A program made the translations under genes and the position numbers. Below are positions 43,810-54,333 of a stretch of DNA of 64,000 nucleotides, piece after piece. The DNA lies in the NCBI GenBank assembly GCA_037355855.1, contig CM074759.1, forward strand, positions 6,262,001 to 6,326,000. Direction: 5' to 3'. This stretch comes from Pseudo-nitzschia pungens (taxonomy: Eukaryota; Bacillariophyta; Bacillariophyceae; Bacillariales; Bacillariaceae). The notes beneath the pieces were generated by a model. That model was not told the DNA's origin. It worked only from the letters and a program-made list of their open reading frames with translations, and searched no databases. How positions within the stretch are numbered: position 1 is the first letter of the stretch; every line of letters starts with the position of its first letter.

Positions 43810-45258
43810 TTACTTTGGTTGGTTTGGTTTAGGAGTTTGTTTGATTGGCGCATCGCCCCCGCCGGCATCCGCGCCGCCCATCGTCCAGGTCGGCGGGGTC
43901 GGAGCCAGGTCGTCCACGGTCACCGCTTTGAGGGACCACCGATCGAGGCAATCGACGCGTTCCCGGTCGGTGGGTTCGTGCACCAGGACCCGACAGTCTC
44001 CGTAGCCGTGCTCGCTCAGGTAGGCCCGCGCCGGGGCAAACGGGGAATGGGCCACGCCGTACTGATCCGCCTGCACGATCCAAACCGGGGCGGCATCGGC
44101 GGCATCCACCCCGGGCTTTTGTTGTTGCTTTTGTTGTTGCTGTTGCTGCTGTTGTTGTTGTTGTTGTTGTTGTTGTTGCTGTTGCTTTTGTTTGTCCTCG
44201 ATGTACGGCACCAGCTGCGAGACGGCATCGAGACTGCACCCGTATTCCAGTGCGCTCGACTGGTGGCTGGTGGAAATGCTCCCGTCTCGGAACATTACGG
44301 CCGCCCCAAAGTGGATGGGATGGTTTTCTCTCCCCGCCTCGTTCGCGGCGCTCCGCTCGGCTTCCGAAACGGCCAGTGTCATCAATCGCTTCGCCGTTGT
44401 GAGGGGGGCGGTGCTTGTGCTTGTGTCGTTGAGGGACTCCAGGTGCGAGGCGCGGTGGGGGCTTTTCGCATACGATGTTCCCAGGGCGACCGATTGCGGC
44501 GCGGTCAGGCGGGTGTACGGGGACGGAAACGGATACAATTCGGCAATCGTCGTCCGGAGCGTCGGCAGGGAGTGTTCCGCGCGCCCGTTGACACCGCAGC
44601 ACGGCCTCTCGACGCCGATGCCGGCATCGTGGCAGGTCTTGCCCCATTGCAGCGGCGGAACAATGTCCCCGTCTTTTCGGTGGCAGAGGGTGCACATGCT
44701 GCCGGTGCTGATGACCTTGAGATCCCACGGCACGCTGTCCCCGTGTCCCGCCAGGAATTCGCGGCAGAGCATTCCCGGAGAAATCGGCACCGTCTCGCAG
44801 TCCGTCGCGATGACCAGCTTGGTGAGCCGGAAGGAGGGGACAAATCGGAGTTGCACCATGGCTGCGCGCTCGGCGCAGATGGCACCCCCCATGTATCCCG
44901 GTTCGTCGTTGGTTCCCACAATGAAGCTGCGGTGCCGGCCGGTGGTCGGGTCCACGTTCACCTGCCGGACCCACGGGGGGAGGTGCGAGGAGTGGATGTT
45001 GCCGTTGCCGTTGCCGTTGCCGTTGGCGTCGGCGTCACCGTTGGAGTCTCGCGTCGTCTCTGTGTAAAACAAGATTGCCAGGACCCGAAAATTGGATTGG
45101 GTGGGGGAGGAGGGGAGAGCGAGACGATATTGGTGTGCCAACAACGCATCGTTCCAGTCTTCGTCCGACAAGAGGTTCTCTTGTTTGTCCTCGATGGTTT
45201 TGTGGTCGCTGTCGCTGTCGCTGTCGTTGGTCATGGATTTTGTTGCGTTGCTTTGCAT
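43810..45258 (-). CDS. Two-domain cytidine deaminase-like protein with polyglutamine tract
   Basis: ATG 45258 (MQSNATKSMTNDSDSDSDH) gives 482 residues; the frame upstream to 45414 lacks an ATG at its head. The N-terminal domain has the deaminase helix motif GGAICAERAAM, with a Cys ligand and the proton-shuttling Glu. Its second motif reads PISPGMLCREF instead of the usual SPCGxCR, so one of the two zinc-binding Cys residues is absent. The C-terminal domain (HFGAAVMFRDG, ALEYGCSLDAVSQL, HSPFAPARAYLSEHG) keeps the fold's text but has lost Cys-Ala-Glu and the Cys pair, as in the inactive half of two-domain cytidine deaminases. About 20 Gln from CAA/CAG (near 44120-44190) lie in a loop. Expected role: pyrimidine salvage, cytidine to uridine; catalysis is uncertain. 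Confidence 0.78.
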   Translation of the reverse strand: MQSNATKSMTNDSDSDSDHKTIEDKQENLLSDEDWNDALLAHQYRLALPSSPTQSNFRVLAILFYTETTRDSNGDADANGNGNGNGNIHSSHLPPWVRQVNVDPTTGRHRSFIVGTNDEPGYMGGAICAERAAMVQLRFVPSFRLTKLVIATDCETVPISPGMLCREFLAGHGDSVPWDLKVISTGSMCTLCHRKDGDIVPPLQWGKTCHDAGIGVERPCCGVNGRAEHSLPTLRTTIAELYPFPSPYTRLTAPQSVALGTSYAKSPHRASHLESLNDTSTSTAPLTTAKRLMTLAVSEAERSAANEAGRENHPIHFGAAVMFRDGSISTSHQSSALEYGCSLDAVSQLVPYIEDKQKQQQQQQQQQQQQQQQQQQKQQQKPGVDAADAAPVWIVQADQYGVAHSPFAPARAYLSEHGYGDCRVLVHEPTDRERVDCLDRWSLKAVTVDDLAPTPPTWTMGGADAGGGDAPIKQTPKPNQPK

Positions 45259-46400
45259 CTTCGGCACGCTACAAACAATAGCAACCTCGAGTACCAATTG
45301 TTGCAATTCCGAGTAAGCTTTACCGTAGCCGTTGAATAATATGCTACGGATACCGGTGAGGAACGCAATGCTTGCAAAAGCTTTGCCGTTCCGTTCCTTC
45401 TTTTCCTCTTCCAAAAGTATTTTTTCATTCGGGATGATCAGAAATCAGAACGATGATTGGATTTTTCTACAGAATCTCCATCCTCCCTCCAACAACTCAT
45501 TCTTGTACTGGTATATACATGTAACTTACCTTACCTCCATAAGATCTTACCTGGGACGGTAACGTAACCTTGCTTGGTTATGTACGAGTAAGTTACCATG
45601 TACTTTCAAACTTGTACCAAAACTGAAAGGGAATGAGTGATTCGCGAAATACCTACCGGTAATCTCTTTTAACCTTACTACGTACTACTATTACTATTAT
45701 TATTTTTAAGTAAGATTATGTTAACGTCAAACATGTTAATTGTTAATTCGTAGTATTCTTACGGTAAGATCTTCGTAATCTTAGTTTTTAAAGGATCATC
45801 TATGTCCTTCCGGTTCGAAAAGAGACACTCTGCGACTCGTTCGGCAATAATACCGGTGCTTATCCCGACTGATTGGCGATGTCCGATGTCCGACACTAAG
45901 GTGATCACAGTAAGGTTTACGAGTACCGGTACGTTGGTCTGAGTGTTGTGTTTTGTGATTGGGTTCCCGGTTCCCAACATTAAGGTTACCGTACCGGTAC
46001 AGTGGCTGGTAAGTTACCACGAAAACGCCAGAACAAAAATGGCACTCGGCACTCCTCGGGGATCGAAAAAGGATCGAAAAACCTTGCGAACACGGCAGAG
46101 TACAGTACCGGTAGATGATCCCTAAGGGATAAGAGCATGGTTCTGTCGCAGTTCAGAGCAGTATTTGGGTGATATTGTTTGGCACGACGCAAACATCGAA
46201 TCGATTCGAATCCAGTTCCAGTTCCAGTTCCAATTTCAATCCAATCGAATCCAATCGAATCCAATCCAATCAATCCGCTGTGAAACAAAATTGTTGCTGC
46301 CGCCGCGGCTACGATTTTCCGTTGCGCTACAATCACCCCTACTATCACAGGAACAGGAACAGCGCACACGCAATTGCATAGGCACTGACACGCAGCCGTC
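45259..46400. other. Divergent intergenic region, rich in the window-wide motif
   Basis: This 1.1-kb spacer separates the divergently transcribed deaminase and copine genes and must hold both promoters. Motif copies occur at about 45535-45600, 45655-45725, 45765-45780, 45900-46010 and 46100. A minisatellite based on TCCAATCGAATCCAATC is at 46205-46275. Confidence 0.6.
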
Positions 46401-48419
46401 ATGAAGACCGAAAAGAGAGCCACCGCCGAGAAGAGAACCGCCGAGAAGTTCGCCTGGGTGGCGCGATTCACGGCCCAGATCCTCAAGCTGGAAGTGGAGG
46501 TCCGGTGCCGGAATCTTCCCAAGAAGGACCTTCTCAGCCAGGCCGACGGTTTTTGCGTCCTGTGGAAGGTTCCCACCGGTTACTCCTGCCGCAATGCCGA
46601 CGGGACACCCACCCGGGAACCCGGCCGCAAGGAGGAGGAAATCGGAAGGACCGAGGTGTCGCGCTCGAGCCGCCATCCCGTCTTCAGCCAGAAGTTCCGC
46701 CTCAATTTCGTCTTTCACGAGGAGCAGACCTTTGTGCTGAGGGTCTTTGACGAGGATCTGCGATACGCGACGGATCTCAGCGAGCACGACTATCTGGGGG
46801 GCATCGTCTTTACGCTGGGACAGGTCATGGGGGCCAAGGGCTGCTCCCTGGCCAAGCGCCTCCGGAGCGACAGCGAGAGCAACAGCGACGGGTCCACCAC
46901 CTGCGGCGACGCCTACCTGGTGGTGTCCGGAAAGGGGGTCGTCGAGAACCGGGAAAACCTGGACTTTCGCTTCTCCTGCCAGGACCTGGTGCAGCAGCAT
47001 AACATCATCATCGACAAGATCGACCGGAACAAGGTCATCGACAAGTGCAGGCCCTACTTTCGACTGGAGCGCCTCAACCGGGACGACCAGAGCTGGGAGG
47101 TGGTCTGGAAGTCCGAGGTGAAGAAACAGACGCTGGACCCGGTCTGGAACGAGGCACGCCTGCCGCTCCAGCTCCTCTGCAACAACGACCAAAACAACCC
47201 GCTCAAGATCACCATTTGCGATTACGAAAAGAGCTCCAGCTCGCACGACATTCTGGGGTCCGTCGAAACATCGGTGGCCGAGATCGTCGACCAGTCCAAG
47301 GACGGGGGGATTCCCGTCTTTATCGTCAAGCGGGAGAAGCACAAACTCTTTCGCATGAGCAAGGTCAAGCACGTGGGCTTGCTCAAGGTGCTCAACGCGT
47401 CCGTGAGCACCGTTCCCAGCTTGCTGCAGTATGTCAGCGGGGGCATGTCCCTCGACCTCATGGTCGGCATCGACTGCAGCGTCTCAAACGGGGAGTGGGG
47501 GAGCGAAACCAACCTGCACTTTTCCGCGCACCGCTGGCTCAACGACTACCAGGCGGGCATCAAGAAACTGGGAAAGATCACCGAGAACTTCTCGCGCGGC
47601 AGCTTCTCGTCGATCTGGGGACTCGGGGCCGAGATAGACGGGGAGTACCGCGCCTGCTATTCCATGCAGGAACGCCTGTGCACGGGCAAGGAGATCCTCA
47701 ACGCCTACAACAAACACGTCGCGCACAACCCATCCTTTCGACCGGGCCGGAGGGCCTCGCTCAATCCGCTCATAGAGGAGGGAACCTTCCGGACCATCAA
47801 GATGTCCAAGAAGCGCCCGTGCTACACGGTCCTGGCCATATTCATTGCCGGCGACTTTGAGGACCTCGACGACACGGTCGACCTCATCTGCAAGGCGGCC
47901 GAGGACGCGCCCATTTCGATCGTATTCATCGGGGTCGGTGGCCACAGCGACTTTGGCTCGGTCCGGCAGCTCTGCGGGGGAGCGCTGCGGGACTCGCGCG
48001 GGATTCCCATCGCCCGGGAGATCGTCACCTTTGTGAGCTTCCAACAGTTTGGGGGGAAGGCGACCGAGGTCGTTGCCGAGGCGCTGCGGGAAATTCCCGA
48101 GCAGTTCGTCGGGTACCAGGTGATCAACGGGATCAAGCCGCTGCCCCCGGTACCGGCCCCGGATTTCGAGAAACTGGCGTCGGCGGCCAGGGCGCAGGCC
48201 AGGGCGAAAGAGCAACAGCAGCAGGAAGGAGAACAAACAAGAAGAAGAACAACAACAAAAGGACGAATACCAACAGGAGCCGCAGCAGCAACGGACATTC
48301 TCCAATCACCGAACAAAGAGAATAACGACGAGGAGCCACGACCGCAAGGGTGTTACAGGGGGTTATCGCAACGGTGGTCGTCGAACCACGGCATAGATAG
48401 GACGGGACGAGCCGGCTAG
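46401..48419 (+). CDS. Copine family protein (two C2 domains plus vWA/copine domain)
   Basis: The 672-residue intronless gene encodes a copine, a soluble protein that moves to membranes when calcium binds its C2 domains. The first C2 domain is at about 28-165 (LEVEVRCRNLPKKD, FDEDLRYATDLSEHDYLGG). The second is at about 175-320 (PYFRLERLNRDD, ICDYEKSSSSHDILGS). The copine A-domain begins near 345 with SLDLMVGIDCSVSNGE, whose Asp358-x-Ser-x-Ser forms the metal site; copines usually have DFTxSN here. YxxAGFGA-like text is replaced by WGLGAEIDGEY. YTVLAIFIAGDFEDLDDTVD and ISIVFIGVGG continue the domain. The C-terminal tail (about 590-672) is Gln/Arg-rich and disordered. Confidence 0.9.
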   Translation: MKTEKRATAEKRTAEKFAWVARFTAQILKLEVEVRCRNLPKKDLLSQADGFCVLWKVPTGYSCRNADGTPTREPGRKEEEIGRTEVSRSSRHPVFSQKFRLNFVFHEEQTFVLRVFDEDLRYATDLSEHDYLGGIVFTLGQVMGAKGCSLAKRLRSDSESNSDGSTTCGDAYLVVSGKGVVENRENLDFRFSCQDLVQQHNIIIDKIDRNKVIDKCRPYFRLERLNRDDQSWEVVWKSEVKKQTLDPVWNEARLPLQLLCNNDQNNPLKITICDYEKSSSSHDILGSVETSVAEIVDQSKDGGIPVFIVKREKHKLFRMSKVKHVGLLKVLNASVSTVPSLLQYVSGGMSLDLMVGIDCSVSNGEWGSETNLHFSAHRWLNDYQAGIKKLGKITENFSRGSFSSIWGLGAEIDGEYRACYSMQERLCTGKEILNAYNKHVAHNPSFRPGRRASLNPLIEEGTFRTIKMSKKRPCYTVLAIFIAGDFEDLDDTVDLICKAAEDAPISIVFIGVGGHSDFGSVRQLCGGALRDSRGIPIAREIVTFVSFQQFGGKATEVVAEALREIPEQFVGYQVINGIKPLPPVPAPDFEKLASAARAQARAKEQQQQEGEQTRRRTTTKGRIPTGAAAATDILQSPNKENNDEEPRPQGCYRGLSQRWSSNHGIDRTGRAG

Positions 48420-49273
48420 TACCTGGAGACAATGCTGTTCGTCGAGGGTCACGCTAGCAACCAATGCTCACAACATCCGATCAGACGCAGGAGAAACGAC
48501 ACATGCGGTGTGATGTCGAACCGCTAGACGGGCCATGCATCTACGACCAGGAAGGTATCTGCACACGGAGTCCCGCTGGGTTTCATGTGTTTCACGATCG
48601 TGATTGCCGATAAGCCCCTCGTTGTCTCCGCAACGAACCATCCGGAGACAGAAGCAAATCAATAATGCACGGTCACGGAGACTCGACGAGAGAGAACCGA
48701 GGAGTACGTTGTCGAGTACGAGAAGTTCCGATGCGCACCGATATAGGTACCATCGGATCAGCGAATATGAATAAAAGTCATTCTTATCGGAGTTGCATGG
48801 GTCCAATCGATTTCCGCTTTATTTTGCGACGCATGATGGGTGTTGCCTGATCGAAAAAAAATATGCTTAAGGTACTATGTACAGATGCATAGATCCCAGC
48901 AAAACGAACATGATGCTCCCCTTCGAAACACAAAATTGCATCGCGATCCCTTTCGGTTACAGGAGCACTAGAGAAAGCGCAGAACAATGTTGACCCAATA
49001 GGCATCGGGATTTCAGTCTGCTGAAAGAGTTATTGTCTGCTGGCGAGGATCGAGGGGCATGACGTATTCGAGTAACTGTATTGTTTTATGGAAGTCCAAG
49101 CGTGACGAGATTTTAGAGTCGTGGTGCAATTAGGCCTTTTTTTGAACATTTGGTGTAACCGATGCACGTATATATGTTGCCCAAAATGACATTCATCTTA
49201 CCAGAAATTGAATTTGGCGCTCCAAGCTTCTTATTGGCATTGGTACTTGCGCTGCTGGGCAGATTGGAAGCAA
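48420..49273. other. Intergenic region, nothing recognised
   Basis: There are 854 bp between the 3' ends of the copine and MFS genes. I see no gene, repeat or motif cluster. Confidence 0.5.
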
Positions 49274-50951
49274 TCAAGTGGGTATCTTTTTTGTTGTTCG
49301 AAGCATAACTACCCAGAAGAAGGCACAAATCCCCCAGAACATTGCAGATAGAGTAAATAAGTTAAACGCTAAAGCATTTGCCTTTTCTTGACTAGTCACA
49401 GTTTCATTCCTTCCGTCGACAAGCATTTTTTCGGTAAGATATCCCACGAGAGGAGCCCCGAACAGAGCACCGGTAACCTTTTCCATGACGATCCAAAGAG
49501 CTACGATCTGTGCACGTTCGCTCCGTCCAGTTGGTCAAATCAACGCAGATCGGACGAATCGCCGCAGCCGGTGGCCAAGTGGCTGTCAGTTGGAACAAGT
49601 TGATCCACAGAATGGCCCAATAAAAGTTTGTTGCATGCAGAAATAGTCCGTATAGGGGGATTCCAAGCATGACCGAAGCCAACGCCAGCATGATACGACC
49701 TTGACTACTGTTTCGTCCGCGGAAGAGTAGACCTCGAGCTGCATAATCTCCGACGGTCCCACCAAACTGTCCACCCAACATCGACGACAAACCACTCGTG
49801 ATTTGAATCGTTGCAATCTGATTCTTTGTAAACCCTCTCCAATCCATCAAAAGAAGCAGAAAACTCATCATATCCCAAGGCGTGCCCTACACAGGGACAG
49901 GTCGTGGAAAAAAACATAACAGAAATGCGTGGTCAGAATAGCCGTTGTCTCTTCCCGTACTTGAAGTAGCACGAACAAAGACTTACACCAAACACTCCTA
50001 CGAGAATCAGAGAAGCATCATGTTAGACAGCATATCAAGAACGACGAACTTTGGCAGATACACCCGATGCAAGACTTACCCTGAGCAACCAAGCAAATGA
50101 AGGCAGGTAGTCGAATGATCTTGTTTAGAATTTGCCTTAAAGAATTCATCTGAACGTCTTCGTTTTTAGAGTCGCCACGATGAGATTCTACATCGTTATC
50201 GGTCTCACTGTTTTCAAATACGATAGTTTGTTGGGATTCACCTTTCGTCTTAAATTCTGAATAAGATGTGTATGTCCCATATCGATTCATGTAACGCGTC
50301 ATACACCCCATTGCTACAGACGTCAATCCAAGAAGATAATAGGCATAGTGCCAAAAGCCCCCCGCCCAGACGATGAGGGTTGATGCAAGTGTCCCAGCGA
50401 GCTTCTCTCCTACTCCCAACAGTCCAAAAGCTTGTCCCAAAAGCTCGTCCGGCACATATTCTGCAAGAAGACTCTGACTCAAAGGAATAATGGAGCCGAG
50501 CGCCATTCCGTTGATACATCGAACCACAACTTGAAGATTCGTGGAGAGGGTAGTCGGAAGGGGCGAAGCCAAAGCAATATCAGAGGCCCTAGTGACGATC
50601 GCTATCGCTATGGTTGCCATTCCCCAGACCCCACACGCCTGAAGCAAGAAGCTGCTGAAGGTTTTTGACGTCATTTCTATTGCGATGAATCAAAACTCCC
50701 CACATCGGTAGGGAAAGCGCGTACGCAAGATTTGTGCAAATAGAGAAATAGCCAAGTTCCGATGTATCCCAACCCAACACCTTTTCAAGGATGGGGAAAC
50801 TCGAACTCAGCATTTGTTTGTCAGCATTATCTAGAGATGCTATGGCAATCAACACAAGGATATTTTTGCTGCTGCACAAGACTAATTGATTCGCAACGAA
50901 TGATCGGAATGCAGCCACTTTGTCCATATAGTTGGTGTGACGTAATCCCAT
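49274..50951 (-). pseudogene. Major facilitator superfamily transporter with two +1 frameshifts and an 11-nt microexon
   Basis: ATG 50951 opens MGLRHTNYMDKVAAFRS. Exons by hand: 50080-50951, 49987-49997 (11 nt) and 49274-49886. The splices give VAQ-GVFG-GTPWDMMSFLLLL, as expected for the TM6-TM7 region. Twelve-helix MFS text is present: ADKQMLSSSFPILEK, SLPMWGVLIHR, AFGLLGVGEKLAGT, GGQFGGTVGDYAARG, ATWPPAAAIRPIC, FGAPLVGYLTEKM. Two one-base shifts break it, near 50681 (after LIHR) and near 49515 (after NWTER). Skipping one base at each site restores a 497-residue protein. The substrate is unknown. It may be a pseudogene, carry assembly errors, or be recoded. Confidence 0.75.
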
Positions 50952-52087
50952 TTCATTTGCTGCGTTTTTGTTGCCGTTGAGTACGATAGCTCAGTGACTA
51001 TCTCCTGGAACGTTGTTGACGAGGGACGGCGCCGTGCTTAGGTCAAGATATTATCTTCTGTACCGTACGATGTAGGAGGAAGGGCACCAGAATCTTGTTC
51101 CATAACGCAGTCCTTCACATAATAAGAAGCACGGTAGGGGTACTCCCATACCGTACATGCGGCTACAGACTACAGATTACAACTACGAAGTAAGAGTAAA
51201 ATATTTTTGTTAAATGTGTCTTCGTATATTTCATTTCTTTCGTTACATAGTAAGGTAGTAATACATCAACAAGGTATTCAATTGTATTTTTCGATCTTTG
51301 TTTTTACGACTCAGTCTATTAAGTAATTTAGCATCCTCCATGTTTGCCTTAAAGCGGATAAATGGGGCTTTTTGGTAGAACGAAATTGATCCGTTTGAAT
51401 CGTATTTCGTATCACAACCCCTCATTTCGGGTATGAAATTGTTAATAAAAGTAACTTATCGTAATTGGTACACGTACAGAATTTCAAATACTCTGCGGTA
51501 TTCAGATGTTTAACACTCGCGATCTGAACTGAGTTCGCTTGCCTTTGCGTCTCCTCTACGAACATACCGTAATTACCAAACCCGTACCACCACAGAAAGC
51601 GTATTTGCATCCAAAAAAGTTTCAGAAGATTGCATACGAAGTGACAGCAGCCATCTCCTCTTAAAGTCCTTACCATAAGTAAACTTGTGAATTACTAAGA
51701 TCTTACCTCCGGTCCAAAATACTGGACCGACTTGCACGTAGTTTTGCGTAGGCAAAAGTACGGTATTTTGAACCAGAGGTAGTACTAAGTTACTCAATTT
51801 CTATTTTTATCAAAGCCTCAATTCGGAACTTTATCAATTCCAATTTATAAATCGGAAGTTTCTTTCGATTCGCACGTAAACAGAGTTTTGAATAGGGAAC
51901 TTTACTCTATTCTACAAAATACGAAGTACGTAGTACCATTTGGGGAGCTTCTCTGGTGACAAGGAATACAAGTTCTATCCACTTTCTTAGAAGAAGTGCG
52001 TGTTGCCATCATTGACGGAGAAGTAAACAATAAAGAAGGGATTAAAAAAAAAAACTGACCCCACACTTTACGAGAATTGCACACGGA
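50952..52087. other. Intergenic region with a MITE-like inverted repeat
   Basis: No gene was recognised. At about 51705-51784 the ends TACCTCCGGTCCAAAATAC and GTATTTTGAACCAGAGGTA are complementary at nearly every position and enclose about 40 bp, as in a small MITE. Confidence 0.5.
51705..51784. repeat. MITE-like inverted repeat
   Basis: Its arms of about 19 bp are TACCTCCGGTCCAAAATAC and the reverse complement of TACCTCTGGTTCAAAATAC. It has no coding content. Confidence 0.6.
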
Positions 52088-52610
52088 ATGATGAAGATGG
52101 TTCGTCAATCAGGAAGAGTACGAACGTCGTCACTGAAACGACTTAGTTTCGATAGCGACAATGGACGAGATAATGAACCAAAAAGCGTCCAGTTTACCAC
52201 AATAGAAATCAGGGATTACGCACAATGCTTGGGGGACCATCCGGACGTGAATAGGGGAGCTCCCGTCTCTCTAGATTGGGACTACCAATCGGAACAATGC
52301 TACGATATCGAAGAATACGAACGGAAATTTTCCCAGAAGAAAAGCGAACAAGCAAATGATTCAACTGGCGTTCGAGAGAGAGTACATACTGCAGAAATTG
52401 GGGTACTCTCAAGAAGAAATTGACGCACGGAGCAAGAGTGTCAAGAATGATCGAAAAAAGCGATCACAAACTAGACGGACAATGATTTTCGAACCGTTGA
52501 TCATTATAGCGGAAGGACACAAAACGGATGGATCGCGAAGAGAAAAGATATCAAGAATGAAGAGAAAGGCGAGAAACGCCCAATTAGGTCGTCATCAAAC
52601 GACAGCTTGA
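52088..52610 (+). pseudogene. Conserved diatom-type hypothetical family, copy 1, frameshifted
   Basis: ATG 52088 (MMKMVRQSGRVRTSSLKRL). The core reads VQFTTIEIRDYAQCLGDHPD, then GAPVSLDWDY and DIEEYERKF. The text then shifts by one base at about 52350: the frame that follows (FEREYILQKLGYSQEEIDAR, then a Lys/Arg-rich tail to TGA at 52610) is the natural continuation of the family. Skipping one base around GAACAAGCAAATG joins them. I associate this V.F..v.iRdY...GD.P...G.P module, with its following LGYS.eEI helix, with a large family in diatoms whose function is not known to me. A second copy lies at 55455-56150. Confidence 0.6.
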
Positions 52611-53229
52611 CTTGTTTGTCCAGTGCCTCCGAGGCGAGCGCAATGTTTCCTACAGGAGTATTTGACGAAAAGTTCGGTTCTGTGTGGCCAGTAGTAATGC
52701 AACGGTGAGTTGCTGCGTATCATTCATGGCAAAATGAAATCTCTTCTGCGAACAGGGAAAAAACTCTGTCGCTCTAGAAGACTGGGTATTCTGTATGTAT
52801 ATTAGCTTCAGACATAACACATTAGATGATAGAAGTATATAATTTTGCAGTCATCGGCTTCTTCGCGAAATCGCGAGTACTACTACAAAATTCTTATCAG
52901 CTGTCCCCCGGTTCTACGTCCCCGACAACTAATTTCTACTGAAACCAGGGGACAGCTGATAGGAATTCTGTAGTAAAGTAGAAGTTTCGAAGTGAATTTG
53001 ATTCAGATCATATTTGATTTGCACGAAGATGGGGTGATATGCAGGTTCTCTCGGGCAAATGCGTAATGAAGTCGTCATGATGCTAAAAAAGGCGTTGCAA
53101 TGCATTTACCGTCGCTCATTTCAGCTGTAATCTGAATCAGATAGGACAACATTCTTTGTCGTGACCCCATCCTCGCAATGTTAATTGAAACTTATTCATG
53201 AAATTGTACAGATTTTCCCTGGATTTCAA
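52611..53229. other. Intergenic region carrying a MITE
   Basis: There is no gene. The MITE at 52878-52980 is described separately. Confidence 0.5.
52878..52980. repeat. 103-bp MITE with termini like those of the 3.3-kb element
   Basis: The left arm TACTACTACAAAATTCTTATCAGCTGTCCCC-type sequence pairs with the right arm (TACTTTACTACAGAATTCC followed by TATCAGCTGTCCCC in reverse complement). The TATCAGCTG and C-run ends match the termini at 15754-15790 and 19066-19100. Confidence 0.75.
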
Positions 53230-54333
53230 TCATGATCGCTTCCTATTCTGTTTCCTTTTCTTGGACTTGGCCGTTCTCTTCGCATTCCCCTTCGTTTTTG
53301 TTGTGCCAAATTGATGATAATCATCTTCTCCAATGTATGTTGAGCCTTCGTATACATATGCACACTTCAATATCACTCTTCGACCGCGTTTTAGAGACGT
53401 GACGCAGTGATCCGGTCCGCCGGCCAGTAACAACAACATTGAATTGGGGTGCGTTTCTTGGCTTTCAATTCTCCCGTTTTTATCATTGCTGTTCACATCA
53501 CGAACCCACATCGTGACACAATCCGAATTGTTCTCTAGGGTAAATACAACTTCGAGCTGGGGAGGATCGAACATGACGTCATCTTTGTGCCAGGCCATTG
53601 CAGCCCCCACTTGTTCGTAGCTACGGACTTCCACAGGTATCTCAGTGGCCAAGTGAATGGTGTTCCCCGAAGACCCCGCCAGCCGTTGGACCAGCGAGTG
53701 AATTGATCCCCGTTCTAGTATCCTTATAGTCTCGCTGGCATTGTCTTCCAACAACGTCGCTCCGAGTCGATTTTGCGCAATGGAGGAACGTTCTTTGGTC
53801 AGGTGGCGTTTCGTGACGAGAGATATTTCCTTTCGTATCGATTCTATCTCTTGGGGTGTGCATACCGATTGGCGATAAGCGACTCCGCCATCTTTTTCAA
53901 TCTTAGATTTTGAATCTCCCGAACTATAGAAGGGCGGGGATGAAAACAATATGCCCAAGTCATTCTTTGCATTTGTTTTCAATGGTGCCCGATCATGCCA
54001 GTGGATACAGTTGCTTTCAAGGAAACCACAACAGCACTGAATTTTCGACAAGACCGAAATGAGGAAAAGCAATGTAATGCGAGAAGATGCTAGACCCGAG
54101 TTTAGTGAGGCAAAAATGCTGATTGGTCTCGTAGTGTTCCTATCATTGGTCCTATCGGTGTTCGTATGCTGTATAATTTGCCGTTTGAGCTCGCTATCTG
54201 CCACGAGCTTCATGGTCAATAGAACATGGTAAGGTAACGGTAATCTGACGAGGATCTGATGGCAGAGGCGGAATGCCCGAAGACTCCGGTCAGTTGCAAC
54301 AAAGCGGGATTTGAGATCACTCAAAACTTTCAT
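53230..54333 (-). CDS. 2-oxoglutarate/Fe(II)-dependent oxygenase-like protein
   Basis: ATG 54333 gives 367 residues; the frame continues upstream to a GTG at 54375. A hydrophobic segment (about 85-100, ITLLFLISVLSKIQC) may be a signal anchor, so the first 80 residues could be cytosolic or the true start could be later. The catalytic part shows AMAWHKDDVMFDP, with an HxD pair at His249/Asp251. PNSMLLLLAGGPDHCVTSLKRGRR follows, where a distal His and an Arg would complete the iron and 2-oxoglutarate sites. LEVVFTLENNSDCVTMW lies between. The layout fits a hydroxylase of the prolyl-hydroxylase-like superfamily. The C-terminal tail is strongly basic (KKRKQNRKR), possibly nuclear-targeting. The substrate is unknown. 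Confidence 0.65.
   Translation of the reverse strand: MKVLSDLKSRFVATDRSLRAFRLCHQILVRLPLPYHVLLTMKLVADSELKRQIIQHTNTDRTNDRNTTRPISIFASLNSGLASSRITLLFLISVLSKIQCCCGFLESNCIHWHDRAPLKTNAKNDLGILFSSPPFYSSGDSKSKIEKDGGVAYRQSVCTPQEIESIRKEISLVTKRHLTKERSSIAQNRLGATLLEDNASETIRILERGSIHSLVQRLAGSSGNTIHLATEIPVEVRSYEQVGAAMAWHKDDVMFDPPQLEVVFTLENNSDCVTMWVRDVNSNDKNGRIESQETHPNSMLLLLAGGPDHCVTSLKRGRRVILKCAYVYEGSTYIGEDDYHQFGTTKTKGNAKRTAKSKKRKQNRKRS

Noticed and set aside
43819..45339. Long open frame (506 codons) on the plus strand opposite the cytidine deaminase
   Set aside because: It is a GC-rich shadow of the deaminase gene. It contains a polyleucine run that mirrors the CAA/CAG Gln tract and has no domain.
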